From: an archaeon
GTDB lineage: Archaea; Iainarchaeota; Iainarchaeia; Iainarchaeales; DTGL01
Length of the DNA stretch: 64,000 bases
Direction of reading: 5' to 3'
Assembly: GCA_029258755.1 (NCBI GenBank)
Contig: JAPDKC010000010.1
Span: 1-64,000, forward strand
Position numbers and translations under genes: made by a program. Below the pieces are notes generated by a model. That model worked only from the letters and a program-made list of their open reading frames with translations, was not told the origin of the DNA and ran no database searches. Within the stretch, counting starts at the first letter, position 1. The number at the start of each line of letters is the position of its first letter. Below, piece by piece: positions 32,372 through 42,491 of this stretch.

Positions 32372-33013
32372 TTAGCTTCCCACACCGAGGAAAAATGCTA
32401 ATGCCTTAAGGGAAAGCATGCCTGCATAGCCAACAAGAACATAGCGAGCAATCTTGCCAACAACACAAGCAAAGAAAAATCGTCTTGGATCAAACTTTAT
32501 AAGGCCAGCTGCGATACCAACCAAATCAAAAGGAAATGGCGTAAGGGCTGCCAGCGCTATTATAGAAAAACCATACTTGTTTATTCTTTTTTGGAGCTTG
32601 TTTATCTGCTCAAGCTCTTTTCTTTTAAGCTTCTCGATACCGCGTATGCCCAAAGTACCTACAATATAGCCGCTCATCTCCCCTATAGCGGAACCTAGGC
32701 CTGCAAAGATTCCTATCGCTAAAGGGCTTGCAGCTCCAAAACCCATATCAAACTGCCCTAAGAAAAAAACTGCAATATCTAAGGGTACTGGAAAGAAAAG
32801 AGTAGCATTTGCAACTATAGCAGCAATAAATATGCCCAAAAGCCCATAAGTTTGGAAGATGGTTTTTAGATTATTAGGAGCGAACATTTCTGGGTGTGCA
32901 GCTACATAGCGGTAGGCAAAATAAAGCAGCACTATGAAAAGCGCTATAAGTAAAAATCGCTTTATGCTCTCTAAAGTGAAGAGGTTTTTGAATATATTAG
33001 GTTTTCCTCTCAA
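32372..33013 (-). CDS. VTT-domain (SNARE-associated/DedA-like) membrane protein
   Basis: 213 aa. The region FFPVPLDIAVFFLGQ...SAIGEMSGYIVGTLG and later ALTPFPFDLVGIAAGLIKFDPRRFFFACVVGKIARY matches the VTT domain shared by DedA, YqaA and TMEM41B/VMP1, which have been linked to lipid scrambling or flipping. An N-terminal helix precedes the domain. Two re-entrant loops with a conserved Pro-Phe are visible. Close to COG1238. Single gene, divergent from the OB-fold gene; tRNA-Ser is downstream. Confidence 0.85.
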   Translation of the reverse strand: MRGKPNIFKNLFTLESIKRFLLIALFIVLLYFAYRYVAAHPEMFAPNNLKTIFQTYGLLGIFIAAIVANATLFFPVPLDIAVFFLGQFDMGFGAASPLAIGIFAGLGSAIGEMSGYIVGTLGIRGIEKLKRKELEQINKLQKRINKYGFSIIALAALTPFPFDLVGIAAGLIKFDPRRFFFACVVGKIARYVLVGYAGMLSLKALAFFLGVGS

Positions 33014-33080
33014 ATGACCACCAAAGCGAGCTATGTTAAAGTTAATAAGTTTACCTTAATAAAATTATCTGTGATAAGGC

Positions 33081-33599
33081 ATGCGTGCTACGGCTTTGCG
33101 ACTTCCTTTAATTGAGCTTAGAGATGCAGAGTTTGTTAAAGTAGCTGAGCAATATATGCCTAGCTATGCGCTCACAAAATCCGGGCTTAAGGCATCTAGG
33201 GTAAGCGTTTTCGGCGTTGTTGTTAGGCGTTATGATAGCGATACCTTCACAAGCATAAAGCTTGATGATTTCACCGATACTATAGATGTTATTGCATTCG
33301 ATCCAGATAGAGAAATCCTGAAGGACATAAAGGTCGGTCTTTCCGTAAAGGTTATCGGCAGGGTTCGTGAAGGCAAGAATGGCTTGTTTATTGTACCCGA
33401 AGCTGTTCGAAAACTTGATTTTAAGGAAGAGATGTTCAAGCGCTTAGAAATAGTAAAGCGCTTCAAAGAATATCTAAAAAGCGCGGAAGAGAAGAAAACC
33501 GTCTCTGAGGAAAAAAGCAAGGAAAAGGAAAAAGCTGCCAGCGGTTCTGAATTTGTATCAGCAGATGAACTAATAGTGGATAAAGAGGTGGTAAAATGA
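33081..33599 (+). CDS. OB-fold nucleic-acid-binding protein (RPA-related)
   Basis: 172 aa. Residues 40-110 form an OB fold: ASRVSVFGVVVRRYDSDTFTSIKLDD, IDVIAFDPD, GLSVKVIGRVREGKNGLFI. This arrangement is like archaeal RPA32-type or RPA-associated OB proteins. The C-terminus is a charged helical tail (EEKKTVSEEKSKEKEKA). It opens a translation-factor operon: its stop overlaps the aIF2-beta ATG. Single-strand DNA or RNA binding is expected; a precise role is not known. Confidence 0.7.
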   Translation: MRATALRLPLIELRDAEFVKVAEQYMPSYALTKSGLKASRVSVFGVVVRRYDSDTFTSIKLDDFTDTIDVIAFDPDREILKDIKVGLSVKVIGRVREGKNGLFIVPEAVRKLDFKEEMFKRLEIVKRFKEYLKSAEEKKTVSEEKSKEKEKAASGSEFVSADELIVDKEVVK

Positions 33600-33997
33600 G
33601 ATATGAAGAAATGCTTGAAAGAGCCTATAAATCCATGCCGGAAAAAACACTTAAGAGAGAGCGCTTTGAAATGCCAAAAGCCCAGTCATTCATACAAGGA
33701 AACAGAACAATAGTTACAAATTTTTCCAAGATACTTGATACTATAAACAGAGATGAGAAGCATGCATTAAAGTACATAACAAAGCAGCTTGCAACAGCCG
33801 CAAGTATCGATTCTGGAAGGTTGGTGCTAAAAGGCGTATTTACACCTGAGCAGATTCAAAACATTATAGCCGATTATATAAAAACGTTTGTTTTATGTCC
33901 AGAATGCGGAAGACCTGATACAAAAGTGATAGAGCAAAAGGGAATAAAGATGCTAAAATGCACCGCTTGCGGCGCTATAGCTCCTTTGAGGGAATAG
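33596..33997 (+). CDS. eif2b: Translation initiation factor aIF2 subunit beta
   Basis: 133 aa. The core RTIVTNFSKILDTINRDEKHALKYI, GRLVLKGVFTPEQIQNIIADYIKTFVLCPECGRPDT and the closing CTACGA form the alpha/beta domain and C4 zinc ribbon (CPEC...CTAC) of aIF2-beta, part of the heterotrimer that delivers initiator Met-tRNA to the small subunit. aIF2-alpha is at 62.3 kb; gamma is not in the window. The start overlaps the OB-fold gene by four bases. Confidence 0.95.
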   Translation: MRYEEMLERAYKSMPEKTLKRERFEMPKAQSFIQGNRTIVTNFSKILDTINRDEKHALKYITKQLATAASIDSGRLVLKGVFTPEQIQNIIADYIKTFVLCPECGRPDTKVIEQKGIKMLKCTACGAIAPLRE

Positions 33998-33998
33998 C

Positions 33999-34292
33999 AT
34001 GTACTGCAAGATACACATTTCTGGCAACAGAACTGTATTAGCTGCTTGCGATGCTGAGCTTATTGGAAAAACACTTAATTTTAAGGGTGTTCCTTTCCAT
34101 ATAAGCGAAGCGTTTTATAAAGGAAAAAAGGTTGATGAGCAAGAGCTAGCGAAGCTTTTAGATGAGCACAATAACATAAATCTAGTTGGAGAAAAAGTAG
34201 TAAGCGTTGCATTAAAGAAGGGTTTAATAAGTGAGCGTAGCATTATTAGAATAGAGGGAATTCCACACGCTCAAATCTACAGGTTGATCTAA
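33999..34292 (+). CDS. DUF424 protein
   Basis: 97 aa. MYCKIHISGNRTVLAACDAELIGKT, GVPFHISEAFYKG and NINLVGEKVVSVALKKGLI match DUF424, a small archaeal family commonly placed between aIF2-beta and aIF1A or nearby translation genes. Function unknown; the position suggests a role in initiation or ribosome assembly. Starts one base after the aIF2-beta stop and ends directly at the aIF1A ATG. Confidence 0.85.
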   Translation: MYCKIHISGNRTVLAACDAELIGKTLNFKGVPFHISEAFYKGKKVDEQELAKLLDEHNNINLVGEKVVSVALKKGLISERSIIRIEGIPHAQIYRLI

Positions 34293-34616
34293 ATGGCAAG
34301 TGAAACCAACGAAGAAGCACAGGATTTTGGTATAAGAAAAATGCGCATGCCAAATAAGGAAGAAAATGAAATGTTTGCTATTGTTACAAAGCTTTTAGGT
34401 GTCAACAAGGTTTTAGCAGCCTGTCAAGATGGGAAGGAAAGAAAATGCAGAATACCTGGAAAAATGCTGAAAAGAGTATGGCTGAGAGAAGGAGATCTAA
34501 TAATAATAAAAGTATGGGATTTCCAGCCAGATAAAGCAGATGTTGTTTGGCGCTATTCAAACTCGCAAAAAACCTACCTTGCAAGCAGAAACATGCTTGA
34601 AGGACTCCCTGTCTAA
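34293..34616 (+). CDS. eif1a: Translation initiation factor aIF1A
   Basis: 107 aa OB-fold factor that occupies the ribosomal A site during initiation. RMPNKEENEMFAIVTKLLGVNKVLAACQDGKERKCRIPGKM and VWLREGDLIIIKVWDFQPDKADVVWRY are diagnostic. Its ATG follows the DUF424 stop without a gap. Complete. Confidence 0.95.
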   Translation: MASETNEEAQDFGIRKMRMPNKEENEMFAIVTKLLGVNKVLAACQDGKERKCRIPGKMLKRVWLREGDLIIIKVWDFQPDKADVVWRYSNSQKTYLASRNMLEGLPV

Positions 34617-34646
34617 TTTTAAACCTTACAAACTTCTAATTATTTT

Positions 34647-35393
34647 ATGAGCGTGCGTTTCCGAGTGGAGGATTTCATAAAAGAGGAAAAGCTGCGAAAC
34701 ATATTCAACCAAGTATTTGACTACTTTACAATAGAAGCTATACACGAGCTAGCCAATAAAGGATACATAGATTATCTTGAGCATATTGTAAGCACAGGGA
34801 AAGAAGCACATGTGTATAAGGCACGTGACAAAAGCGGCAACGTTAGAGCTGTAAAGATATACAAGATAGAAACATCAAGCTTCAAGAATATGCGTGCGTA
34901 CATAGAAGGAGATGTTAGATTTAAGCACGTAGGTCCAGACAGAAGGGATGTTATATACGTTTGGACGCGGAAGGAGTATAAAAATCTGGAGAAGTTTGTA
35001 GAAGCGGATGTAAGAGTACCTATGCCTTATGCCTTCAATCAAAATGTTCTTGTTATGGAATTTATAGGTGATGAGGAAGCAGCGCCTATATTAAAAGAAA
35101 AACCTATAGAAGATGTAGAAGAGCTCTACAAAAGAATTGTTGAAGAGTTGGCAAAGATGATTTACAGAGCTGAGCTTGTCCATGCTGATCTATCTGAATA
35201 CAATATCCTAAACTACAACGAAGAGCCGGTAATAATAGATTGTGGGCAAGCGGTTCTTTTGAGCCATCCAATGGCCAAAGAATTTTTCGAAAGAGATGTA
35301 AGAAATATGTGTAACTATTTCAGAAAAAGAGGGTTGGAAAAAACACCTGAGGAGATGAAAGCCGATATAAAGGAATTGAAGGATAGCGTCTAA
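34647..35393 (+). CDS. rio1: RIO1-type serine/threonine kinase
   Basis: 248 aa. Atypical kinase needed for small-subunit maturation. IVSTGKEAHVYKARDKSG is the glycine-poor P-loop, VRAVKIYKI the ATP-binding Lys, VLVMEFIG the hinge, VHADLSEYNIL the catalytic loop with Asp and Asn, and VIIDCGQAV the metal-binding Asp region. RIO1 rather than RIO2, since no N-terminal winged helix is present. It follows aIF1A by 30 bases in the same direction. Confidence 0.94.
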   Translation: MSVRFRVEDFIKEEKLRNIFNQVFDYFTIEAIHELANKGYIDYLEHIVSTGKEAHVYKARDKSGNVRAVKIYKIETSSFKNMRAYIEGDVRFKHVGPDRRDVIYVWTRKEYKNLEKFVEADVRVPMPYAFNQNVLVMEFIGDEEAAPILKEKPIEDVEELYKRIVEELAKMIYRAELVHADLSEYNILNYNEEPVIIDCGQAVLLSHPMAKEFFERDVRNMCNYFRKRGLEKTPEEMKADIKELKDSV

Positions 35394-35466
35394 ACATGCT
35401 CTAAATTCATTTTTTAAATGTTTTGCACTTTTTTTGATTGGAAGCACATTTATTTTGGTTTTTTAT

Positions 35467-35997
35467 ATGCCAGAGCAGTATCTTAGGGTGCCAGAGGACC
35501 GTATTGGCGTGCTTATAGGGCCTAAAGGAAAAACCAAAAGGAAGATAGAACAGCTCACAAAAACAAGGTTGAGCGTTGATAGCTCTACAGGCGAGCTTAC
35601 AATAGAAGGTGATGATGCACTTAATGTTATAAAAGCAGCAAAGATATGCAAGGCTATTGCAAGGGGCTTTTCTCCCGAGAAGGCCTTGCTTTTGAGCAAG
35701 GATTATTATGAGCTACTAATAATAGATTTGCGTGAGGAAGTTGGCAAGAGCAGGAAAGCGATCCATACTAAAAAAGCTAGGGTTATCGGCACCAAAGGTA
35801 GCGTGCGCAAGCGCATAGAGAAAGAAACAAATTGCTTTGTTTCAGTTTACGGTGACACTATCGGAATAATAGGGCTTGAAGATGATCTTAAAGATGCTGA
35901 AGAAATAATACTTGATATACTTCACGGCGCAGAAATTCCTGCGGCATTTGAAAGGCTCGCAGAAAGAAAGCTTTCAAAAAGCAAGTTCGAGCTCTAG
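35467..35997 (+). CDS. Two-KH-domain protein, Dim2/Pno1-like
   Basis: 176 aa. Two KH domains with GxxG loops: RIGVLIGPKGKTKRKIEQLT (first) and ARVIGTKGSVRKRIEKETNCF (second), as in archaeal Dim2p/Pno1/Krr1, which bind the 3' end of 16S rRNA during small-subunit assembly. Next to rio1 as in many archaea, which fits, since both act on the pre-40S/30S particle. ATG 35467 is used; the track's 11 extra residues are hydrophobic promoter-region translation. Confidence 0.9.
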   Translation: MPEQYLRVPEDRIGVLIGPKGKTKRKIEQLTKTRLSVDSSTGELTIEGDDALNVIKAAKICKAIARGFSPEKALLLSKDYYELLIIDLREEVGKSRKAIHTKKARVIGTKGSVRKRIEKETNCFVSVYGDTIGIIGLEDDLKDAEEIILDILHGAEIPAAFERLAERKLSKSKFEL

Positions 35998-36010
35998 CAA
36001 GGTGTTTTGT

Positions 36011-37687
36011 ATGGAAGAAGAGCGAAAGAAGGAGATAGTAACTGGTGAAAAACTGGCTAAGGAATTTAGAGAGCATAGTGTGGCGGAATTCTTCAAGAAA
36101 AACAGACAGATGCTTGGGCTCTATGGAAAGGTACGTACGCTAACTACTATAGTGCACGAGTATGTTACAAACTCCTTGGATGCTTGCGAAGAAGCAGGAA
36201 TATTGCCAGAAATTGAGGTAAGGATAGATGAGCTAGGTCCTGAGTACTATCAAGTAACAGTAAAGGATAACGGCCCTGGCCTAACTAAAGAAACCATTGG
36301 AAAGGCCTTAGGAAAGCTGCTCGCGGGAACAAAATTTCACAGATTGATACAGAGCAGAGGACAGCAAGGCATAGGTGCAAGCGGCTGTACAATGCTATGC
36401 CAAATGACGACAGGAAAAGCAGTTAGAGTTATAACAGGTACTGGCAAAGGCAAGCCGTTTGCATGCGAAATCACAATAGACCCTAAAAGAAATGAACCAA
36501 AGATTGAGAATTTCCGCGAGCTAAACAGGAAGTTCAGAGGCCTTATGATTCAAGCAAGATTTAAAGGCGTGCTTTACAGAGAATCCGCAACAGGCCCTCT
36601 GGAATATTTACGTAGAACAGCCATAGCAAATCCTCATGCTAAAATAATATTTAGATCGCCTAAAGGCGAAAAAATAGTTTTCAACAGAACATCAGCTTAT
36701 ATTCCAAAGCCGCCTAAGCCAATGAAGCCTCATCCCGCTGGCGTTATAGTGGATGATATAATCACAATGGCACATCACACAAAAGCTAAAAAAGTTTCAT
36801 CATTCCTTAAAAACGATTTTCAAAGAATAGGTGATTCTGTTTTAGAACAAATTCAGAAGCTTGTTTCTTTTGACCTGAATAAGGATCCTAAAAAGCTCAC
36901 ATGGAAGGAGGCCGAAGAAATAGCAAAGGCTTTCAAGAAGATAAAATTTTTAGCTCCGAGCACTGATGGTTTAAGCCCAATAGGCGAAGAGCGTATAAGA
37001 AAATCTCTTGAAAGCATAGTACAGCCAGAATACGTTGTAACACTAACAAGGCCTGCGAAGGTTTACGCTGGCGGTTATCCATTTCAGGTTGAGATAGGCA
37101 TTGCTTACGGTGGAAAAGCAGGCATAACTAGCGAAAATAATCGCTCGCAAGAAGAAGAATCTGCAAAAGTTGAGATAATGCGTTTCGCTAACAGAGCTCC
37201 TTTACTCTTTGATGCTGGCAACTGTGCAATAACAAAAGCCGTGCATAGCATTGACTGGAAGCGCTATGGCGTTAAAGATTTGGAAAACACACCACTTACC
37301 ATATTCGTTAATTTTATCTCAGTTCATGTGCCATATACTGGAGCCGGAAAGCAAGCGATAGCTGATGAAGAAGAAATTATGGAAGAGCTGCGCTTAGCTT
37401 TGATGGCTTGTGCAAGGAAGACCGCTCGCTACATATCTGCGAAAAGAGCGGCTATAGAAAAAAAGATGAAAAGAGATATGTTCTATAAATATATACCCGA
37501 AATAGCTGGAGCCTTGAGCAAGATTACTAAAGAAAACAAAGAAAAGCTCGAGAAAAAATTGCAGGAATTGGTTGTAGCTAAGTTAAAGATGGAAAAAGCT
37601 AATGAAATATTGGAGAAGGTTCAAGCCACAACCCAAGCTAAGGAAAAATCAAGCAAAGATGAAGATTTAGGTGAGGAAGATGAGTAA
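36011..37687 (+). CDS. top6B: Type II DNA topoisomerase VI subunit B
   Basis: ATP-dependent subunit. The GHKL ATPase shows [16 protein letters not shown] (N box), [10 protein letters not shown] (G1) and [11 protein letters not shown] (G2), followed by a helix-two-turn-helix and a transducer domain with [13 protein letters not shown] near its conserved Lys/Asn loop. It relaxes and decatenates DNA with Top6A. The start at ATG 36011 has GGTG six bases before; the 33 residues added by the track come from the KH gene in another frame. Stop overlaps top6A. Confidence 0.95.
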   Translation: MEEERKKEIVTGEKLAKEFREHSVAEFFKKNRQMLGLYGKVRTLTTIVHEYVTNSLDACEEAGILPEIEVRIDELGPEYYQVTVKDNGPGLTKETIGKALGKLLAGTKFHRLIQSRGQQGIGASGCTMLCQMTTGKAVRVITGTGKGKPFACEITIDPKRNEPKIENFRELNRKFRGLMIQARFKGVLYRESATGPLEYLRRTAIANPHAKIIFRSPKGEKIVFNRTSAYIPKPPKPMKPHPAGVIVDDIITMAHHTKAKKVSSFLKNDFQRIGDSVLEQIQKLVSFDLNKDPKKLTWKEAEEIAKAFKKIKFLAPSTDGLSPIGEERIRKSLESIVQPEYVVTLTRPAKVYAGGYPFQVEIGIAYGGKAGITSENNRSQEEESAKVEIMRFANRAPLLFDAGNCAITKAVHSIDWKRYGVKDLENTPLTIFVNFISVHVPYTGAGKQAIADEEEIMEELRLALMACARKTARYISAKRAAIEKKMKRDMFYKYIPEIAGALSKITKENKEKLEKKLQELVVAKLKMEKANEILEKVQATTQAKEKSSKDEDLGEEDE

Positions 37688-38852
37688 AAAAAGAGGTGCT
37701 AAAAAATTAAGTAAAGGAAAAATGATGCACAGTAAAACCCATGCAAAAAAAGAAGAGGAAGGGCCTAAAGAGATAGCAGCAAAAATAAGAGAACTCGCTA
37801 TGGAAATCGTTAAAGATATTTACGCTGGAAGAAACCCAAAGTTTAGAACAAAGCAGAGAGGCCGAAGCAATGTTCTGTTTGATATAGAGGAAGGAATAAT
37901 CCGACTTGGTGAAAAGAGCACCACAAGAACGTTTTTGAATATCGCTCATGCAAAAAGATTTCTCCAAACAATGCTTGTGATGAGCAAAACATATGAGTAT
38001 CTAACAAGCAATAAAACAGCATCTATTAGAGAAGTGTACTATGAGCTTAAACATACTATAGGAAATACCAAAGAAAATACATTTGATGATCAGAGAGAGA
38101 GCGATGCTTGCATTGTTGACTTGGAGCATAGCATAGATACAATTAGGGAAAAGCTAAATGTGCACGCCAATCCAAAAGGAGCTCTCTATGGGGACATAAC
38201 ACTTGTTGACAGACAGCATCATAACGATACCTTTAACTGCCTTAAGCTAGGCCGCGGTGGTTGGAGTATTATGAGCAGAATGGAACCCCATGAGATAGAG
38301 ATAAAGAAGGTAAACGCTAACTATGTGCTTGTGATAGAAACAAGCGCTATGTATGAAAGATTGATAGAAGAAGATTTTGCAAGAAAAAATAAAGCGATTC
38401 TTATTGGTACTGGTGGTCAAGCTGCAAGAGGAACAAGAAGGCTTATTCATCGCTTGCATTATGAGCATAAATTGCCTGTATATGTCTTTACCGATGGTGA
38501 CCCTTACGGATGGTATATCTATAGCGTTATTAAACAAGGTTCTATGGCATTAGCTGCTCATTCAGAACTGCTTGCATGCCCAGAAGCAAAATACATAGGC
38601 ATGACTTTAGAAGATGTCGAAGAATATGGACTGCAAAACGTAACCGAAAAGATGAAGCCTGGGGATATAAAAAGAGCTAAGGAACTTTTATCCTATGAAT
38701 GGTTCCAGAATAAACCATGGCAGAAGGAGCTAAAGAAAGCGATAAATCTAAAAATAAGGATAGAGCAACAGGCTCTAGCAAATAAGAGTTTGGAGTTTGT
38801 TGCAAAGGAATATTTGCCAAAGAAGATAAAGAATAAAGAATTCCTGCCATAA
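37680..38852 (+). CDS. top6A: Type II DNA topoisomerase VI subunit A (Spo11-like)
   Basis: DNA-cleaving subunit. A winged-helix domain carries the catalytic Tyr in IREVYYELKHT, and the Toprim domain supplies AILIGTGGQAARGTRRLIHRL and VYVFTDGDPYGWYIYSVI (DxD metals). ATG 37680 with GGTGAGG just before is used; the track's GTG at 37671 is part of that site. Overlaps the top6B stop by eight bases. 390 aa, normal; a basic lysine-rich stretch opens the chain. Confidence 0.95.
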   Translation: MSKKRGAKKLSKGKMMHSKTHAKKEEEGPKEIAAKIRELAMEIVKDIYAGRNPKFRTKQRGRSNVLFDIEEGIIRLGEKSTTRTFLNIAHAKRFLQTMLVMSKTYEYLTSNKTASIREVYYELKHTIGNTKENTFDDQRESDACIVDLEHSIDTIREKLNVHANPKGALYGDITLVDRQHHNDTFNCLKLGRGGWSIMSRMEPHEIEIKKVNANYVLVIETSAMYERLIEEDFARKNKAILIGTGGQAARGTRRLIHRLHYEHKLPVYVFTDGDPYGWYIYSVIKQGSMALAAHSELLACPEAKYIGMTLEDVEEYGLQNVTEKMKPGDIKRAKELLSYEWFQNKPWQKELKKAINLKIRIEQQALANKSLEFVAKEYLPKKIKNKEFLP

Positions 38853-38854
38853 GG

Positions 38855-38895
38855 GAATAATAAAAAAATAAAAAAGAAGGCTAGCCCTTGTAGCC
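38855..38895 (-). terminator. Terminator at the end of acs
   Basis: On the reverse strand GGCTA...TAGCC (5 bp) overlaps the acs stop and is followed by TTCTTTTTTATTTTTTTATT. A hairpin with the stop codon in its stem followed by T-tracts resembles the other two terminators in the window. The stem is short, so strength is uncertain. Confidence 0.5.
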
Positions 38896-40830
38896 AACCG
38901 CTTCCTTTAGGTGCTCTATGCTCTCTGGATTCTGCAGTGTTGTTGTGTCACCAAGAGGCTCATTCTTTAGCAATGCCTTCAGCATTCTTCGCATTATTTT
39001 ACCTGATCTTGTTTTCGGAAGCTCTTTAACGAAGATTATTTCTTCAGGTTTAGCTGTTGGCCCTATGTGCTGCTTTACAAGCTCTATAAGCTCTTGCTTT
39101 AGCTGCTCACTTGGCTCAACATTCTTTAAAACAACGAATGCTACTGGCACTTCGCCTTTTATTGCATGTGGCTTAGGAACAACGGCACATTCACTTACTC
39201 TCTCATCAGAATCTATAGCATTTTCAACTTCTGCGCTTGAAAGCCTGTGACCTGCAACGTTCATGACGTCATCTACGCGCCCTGTAATTCTTATATACTT
39301 CCCCTCGATCCAACGAGCACCATCATTTGTGAAGTATATTTCTTTACCATACTCCTTCCAATACGTTTCGATGTATTTCTCTTCGTCTTTGTAAAGCCCT
39401 CTTAGCAAGCTTGGCGGAAATGGGCTTTTTATTACTAAGTAGCCACCTGTATCACCGCCTACCGGCTTGCCCTCAGAGTCAAGGATGTCTGCGGTAACAC
39501 CAGGAAATGGCCTGCCTGCTACTGTTGGAATAAAAGGCCCTATCCCGGGCAAAGAAGTGATCAATGTGCCGCCCGTCTCTGTCTGCCACCAGGTATCAAC
39601 TATTGGGCAGCGAGAGCCGCCTATGTGCTTGAAATACCACATCCAAGCATCCCTGTCTATAGGCTCACCAACAGTACCGAGTATGCGCAAGGAACTTAGA
39701 TCATGCTTTGCAGGCCATTGTTCACCCCATTGAGCAAACATTCTTATAGCAGTTGGGGCTGTATAAAACACTGTCACCTTATTCTCTTCTATAATCTGCC
39801 ACCATCTATCCTTTTCTGGCCAATCAGGGGCACCTTCATAGAAAAGCAAGGTTGCTCCGTTAGCAAGAGGGCCATAGCAATTATAAGTATGTCCTGTAAT
39901 CCAACCTATGTCCGCTGTACACCAGAATATATCATCCTCATGCAGATCAAATACCCAGCGTGAGCTCCAGTAGGCCATAACTATGTAGCCTCCTGTTGTA
40001 TGCACAACACCTTTTGGCTTACCAGTAGTGCCGCTGGTATAAAGAAGAAATAGCATATCCTCAGAATCCATAGATTCAGCTTCGCAACTGCTGCTAACGT
40101 TTTCCATAAGCTCATGCCACCAGAGATCGCGACCTTCTTTCATATCGACTTTAATACCTGCCCTCTTAACAACGATAACTTTTTCTATGGTGGTATTTTC
40201 CACAGCTTTATCTGCATTTTGTTTTAGGTTTATAATCTTACCTCTTCGGTAGTAACCATCAGCTGTAATCAGTATTTTTGCTTCACTATCCTCAATTCTA
40301 GTTCTTAGAGAATCCGCACTAAAGGCGGAGAATACAACACTATGCACGGCTCCTATTCGTGCGCAAGCAAGCATTGCTATCTGAACTTCCGGAATCATAG
40401 GAAGGTATATAGCAACGCGATCGCCTTTTTTTACCCCAAGATTCTTAAGAACGTTTGCAAACTTTTGGACTTCTCTGTAAAGGTCGTTATATGTGAGCAC
40501 GCGCTTTGGCTCATCTGTGGGCTCTGGAATCCATATTATCGCTGGCTTATCTCCTTTGCCGGCCTCAACATGCCTATCAACACAGTTATAGCAAACGTTT
40601 AGCTTAGCGCCAACAAACCATTTATAATAAGGCGGGTTCCACTCGTAAGCTTTATCCCATTTCTTAAACCATGTTATTCCTTCGCTTGCCAATTTTTCCC
40701 AAAAAGCAACAGGGTCTTTTGCCGCTTCTTCATATATTTTTGGATCATTCACCCAAGCATGCTTTTTAGCTTCCTCATTTGGCCAAAAATAGCCTTTCTC
40801 ATCTGGGCCAACAACCCATTTAGTTGCCAA
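38881..40830 (-). CDS. acs: Acetyl-CoA synthetase (AMP-forming)
   Basis: Converts acetate, CoA and ATP to acetyl-CoA. [20 protein letters not shown] is the phosphate-binding loop; [42 protein letters not shown] and [11 protein letters not shown] (catalytic Lys, a known acetylation site) are all intact. About 649 aa, as expected. TTG 40830 is the likely start: GGAGGGG lies six or seven bases before it, while the two in-frame ATGs fall inside or against that site. It has its own promoter and an inverted repeat in the leader. Suggests acetate uptake, unusual for very reduced archaea. Confidence 0.95.
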   Translation of the reverse strand: MATKWVVGPDEKGYFWPNEEAKKHAWVNDPKIYEEAAKDPVAFWEKLASEGITWFKKWDKAYEWNPPYYKWFVGAKLNVCYNCVDRHVEAGKGDKPAIIWIPEPTDEPKRVLTYNDLYREVQKFANVLKNLGVKKGDRVAIYLPMIPEVQIAMLACARIGAVHSVVFSAFSADSLRTRIEDSEAKILITADGYYRRGKIINLKQNADKAVENTTIEKVIVVKRAGIKVDMKEGRDLWWHELMENVSSSCEAESMDSEDMLFLLYTSGTTGKPKGVVHTTGGYIVMAYWSSRWVFDLHEDDIFWCTADIGWITGHTYNCYGPLANGATLLFYEGAPDWPEKDRWWQIIEENKVTVFYTAPTAIRMFAQWGEQWPAKHDLSSLRILGTVGEPIDRDAWMWYFKHIGGSRCPIVDTWWQTETGGTLITSLPGIGPFIPTVAGRPFPGVTADILDSEGKPVGGDTGGYLVIKSPFPPSLLRGLYKDEEKYIETYWKEYGKEIYFTNDGARWIEGKYIRITGRVDDVMNVAGHRLSSAEVENAIDSDERVSECAVVPKPHAIKGEVPVAFVVLKNVEPSEQLKQELIELVKQHIGPTAKPEEIIFVKELPKTRSGKIMRRMLKALLKNEPLGDTTTLQNPESIEHLKEAVGYKG

Positions 40831-40848
40831 TACCATCCCCTCCATAGA

Positions 40849-40869
40849 TTTGATTTCTTCAAAATCAAA
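40849..40869. promoter_or_regulatory. Inverted repeat in the acs leader (possible operator)
   Basis: TTTGATTT-CTTCA-AAATCAAA is a perfect 8-bp inverted repeat just upstream of the acs ribosome-binding site and downstream of a TATA-like ATTTATACC near 40908. It could be a repressor operator or a leader hairpin. AT-rich, so chance is not excluded. Confidence 0.4.
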
Positions 40870-40919
40870 AAAGGATGTTAAATTGTAAGCCAGTAAGGTA
40901 TAAATAATTAATGGCAGTA

Positions 40920-42395
40920 TTACTTCTTCCTAACCCATCGTCTTCTTGAGATTGTATAAGTGATAATGTTCCCATGAAGTGTTTTACGTATTCTGCCGTG
41001 CATCTTCCTAAAAAGCTTATCTCTTTCAGCTATCCCTTTTTTACACTCTTGTAAAACTAAATCAAGCTTTTCTCGTGGTATTCCAAAGTATGGGCCTAAT
41101 GCACGCAAATAAGGGACTCTTGGATCTATTTCCCTATTTTTTGCATAAGACCTTCTGCGTCCGAAGTCTTTGTTTAAACCGCTTCCAATATCTTTAGGGG
41201 GTCTTTTTCTTGTCCAGCCACGATCAGCAGGGCCGCCATAATAACCATCTGTCCTTGCATCGGAATCTTTTGGAGAATACTTATCTCGCTCTCCGATTAT
41301 AGGCGAAGCTGTGCCAAAATGCCTCTCAATCAACAATGGCCAAGGATCCTTTGCTCTAAGCACAGGGCCGCCAGGAAGACCAAACAAAGCTAGATTCGAT
41401 CTAAGCTTTTCTCTCCCAATAACTTTTTCTGCTGCAATAAGTCCTCTTAAAGGTTCTCCAACAAGATCTCGAGCGTGAAGCATAAAAATAGTAGGTTCTT
41501 TTACGGAGAAAAAGTAAGCAAAAAGCCTTAACCATGCTTCACTTTCTTCTTTGAAGAGTTTATCATAAACATTTATCTCCTTTTTTCTTGCATCAACATA
41601 CATTCCCTGAGCTGCCGATCTTTCAGCAGTCATTATTTCAGGATGTTTTAGCGCAAAGTTTCTGATAACCTGTTGGAATTTTGGAGAATGGGTGAGAACG
41701 ATTTCTAATCTAACATCAGGAAATACTCGCTTTTGAAGTTTTCTTAGGACTTTTTCATATGTTCTTCCTATGCTCTCAACTGCTTTAGCAACCTTATTTG
41801 GATCTAAGCCCAAAACTTTAGCATTAGCCATCATTCCTCTAGAGTATTCATAAGTGGGAATTATTAGTTTCAATTTAGTGCCTGCAGCCCTTGCAATCTC
41901 GAAGTATCTAACAGCTTTCACTAGCATTTCTAAGGGGATTCCCAACTTTTTTGCTGGAACAGCAAGTTTCCATTTCCCCTTGCTTAAATCTGCCCCATTA
42001 AGCCTTTCCATGATTTTTTTACTAAATTTTTTTCCACCTTTTAGCAGTGGCTCCCTAAGTAATCCTTGCAGATCTATGTGAACTCTCATTTTTCTTCCAT
42101 TTCTATCTCTCACCACCTTCGTTGCTGTAACCATCCCCGTCTCAAGAAAGCAAAAGCCTCCAACTATTTCATGTGTTTTGTTAAGTCTATTAATTACTCT
42201 TTTTGCCTCTAAGGTGTGTATTATAGAAAACGCAGGCCCTCTAATGCCTGAAAACAATTCTTTTATATCGCTTACTGTGAGATCTCCTATTAACTCATTA
42301 ACCCCTGTTTTGCGCATTTGCTTTTTACTAGCAATAAATACATCTTTCCCAAAATGCTCAATCACATAATCTGTGCCAGGAATATACTCTTTCAA
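40920..42395 (-). CDS. Unrecognised 491-aa protein, possibly HUP/cyclodipeptide-synthase-like core
   Basis: I cannot assign a family. The N-terminal 145 residues are alpha/beta ([40 protein letters not shown]). Residues about 150-330 run [13 protein letters not shown], a helix, [13 protein letters not shown], a basic helix ([19 protein letters not shown]), [15 protein letters not shown] and [13 protein letters not shown], an order that recalls cyclodipeptide synthases and related class I synthetase-like folds. The serine nucleophile of those enzymes is not evident. The C-terminus is basic with a Gly/Arg-rich linker ([18 protein letters not shown]), fitting RNA binding. It is a single gene between acs and the divergent ThiI-like gene. 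Codon use looks native. Confidence 0.6.
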   Translation of the reverse strand: MKEYIPGTDYVIEHFGKDVFIASKKQMRKTGVNELIGDLTVSDIKELFSGIRGPAFSIIHTLEAKRVINRLNKTHEIVGGFCFLETGMVTATKVVRDRNGRKMRVHIDLQGLLREPLLKGGKKFSKKIMERLNGADLSKGKWKLAVPAKKLGIPLEMLVKAVRYFEIARAAGTKLKLIIPTYEYSRGMMANAKVLGLDPNKVAKAVESIGRTYEKVLRKLQKRVFPDVRLEIVLTHSPKFQQVIRNFALKHPEIMTAERSAAQGMYVDARKKEINVYDKLFKEESEAWLRLFAYFFSVKEPTIFMLHARDLVGEPLRGLIAAEKVIGREKLRSNLALFGLPGGPVLRAKDPWPLLIERHFGTASPIIGERDKYSPKDSDARTDGYYGGPADRGWTRKRPPKDIGSGLNKDFGRRRSYAKNREIDPRVPYLRALGPYFGIPREKLDLVLQECKKGIAERDKLFRKMHGRIRKTLHGNIITYTISRRRWVRKK

Positions 42396-42491
42396 CTTGT
42401 CCCCCGTTAAAGGTAAGATTTCCGAGATTTAAATATTTTACCCTCCTTTAAAAAGCATAACTTAAACTTTCTTTCTGCTTTTAGGTTTTTT

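Noticed and set aside
35912-36010. N-terminal extension of top6B
   Set aside because: It lies inside the KH gene in another frame; ATG 36011 has GGTG at the standard distance.
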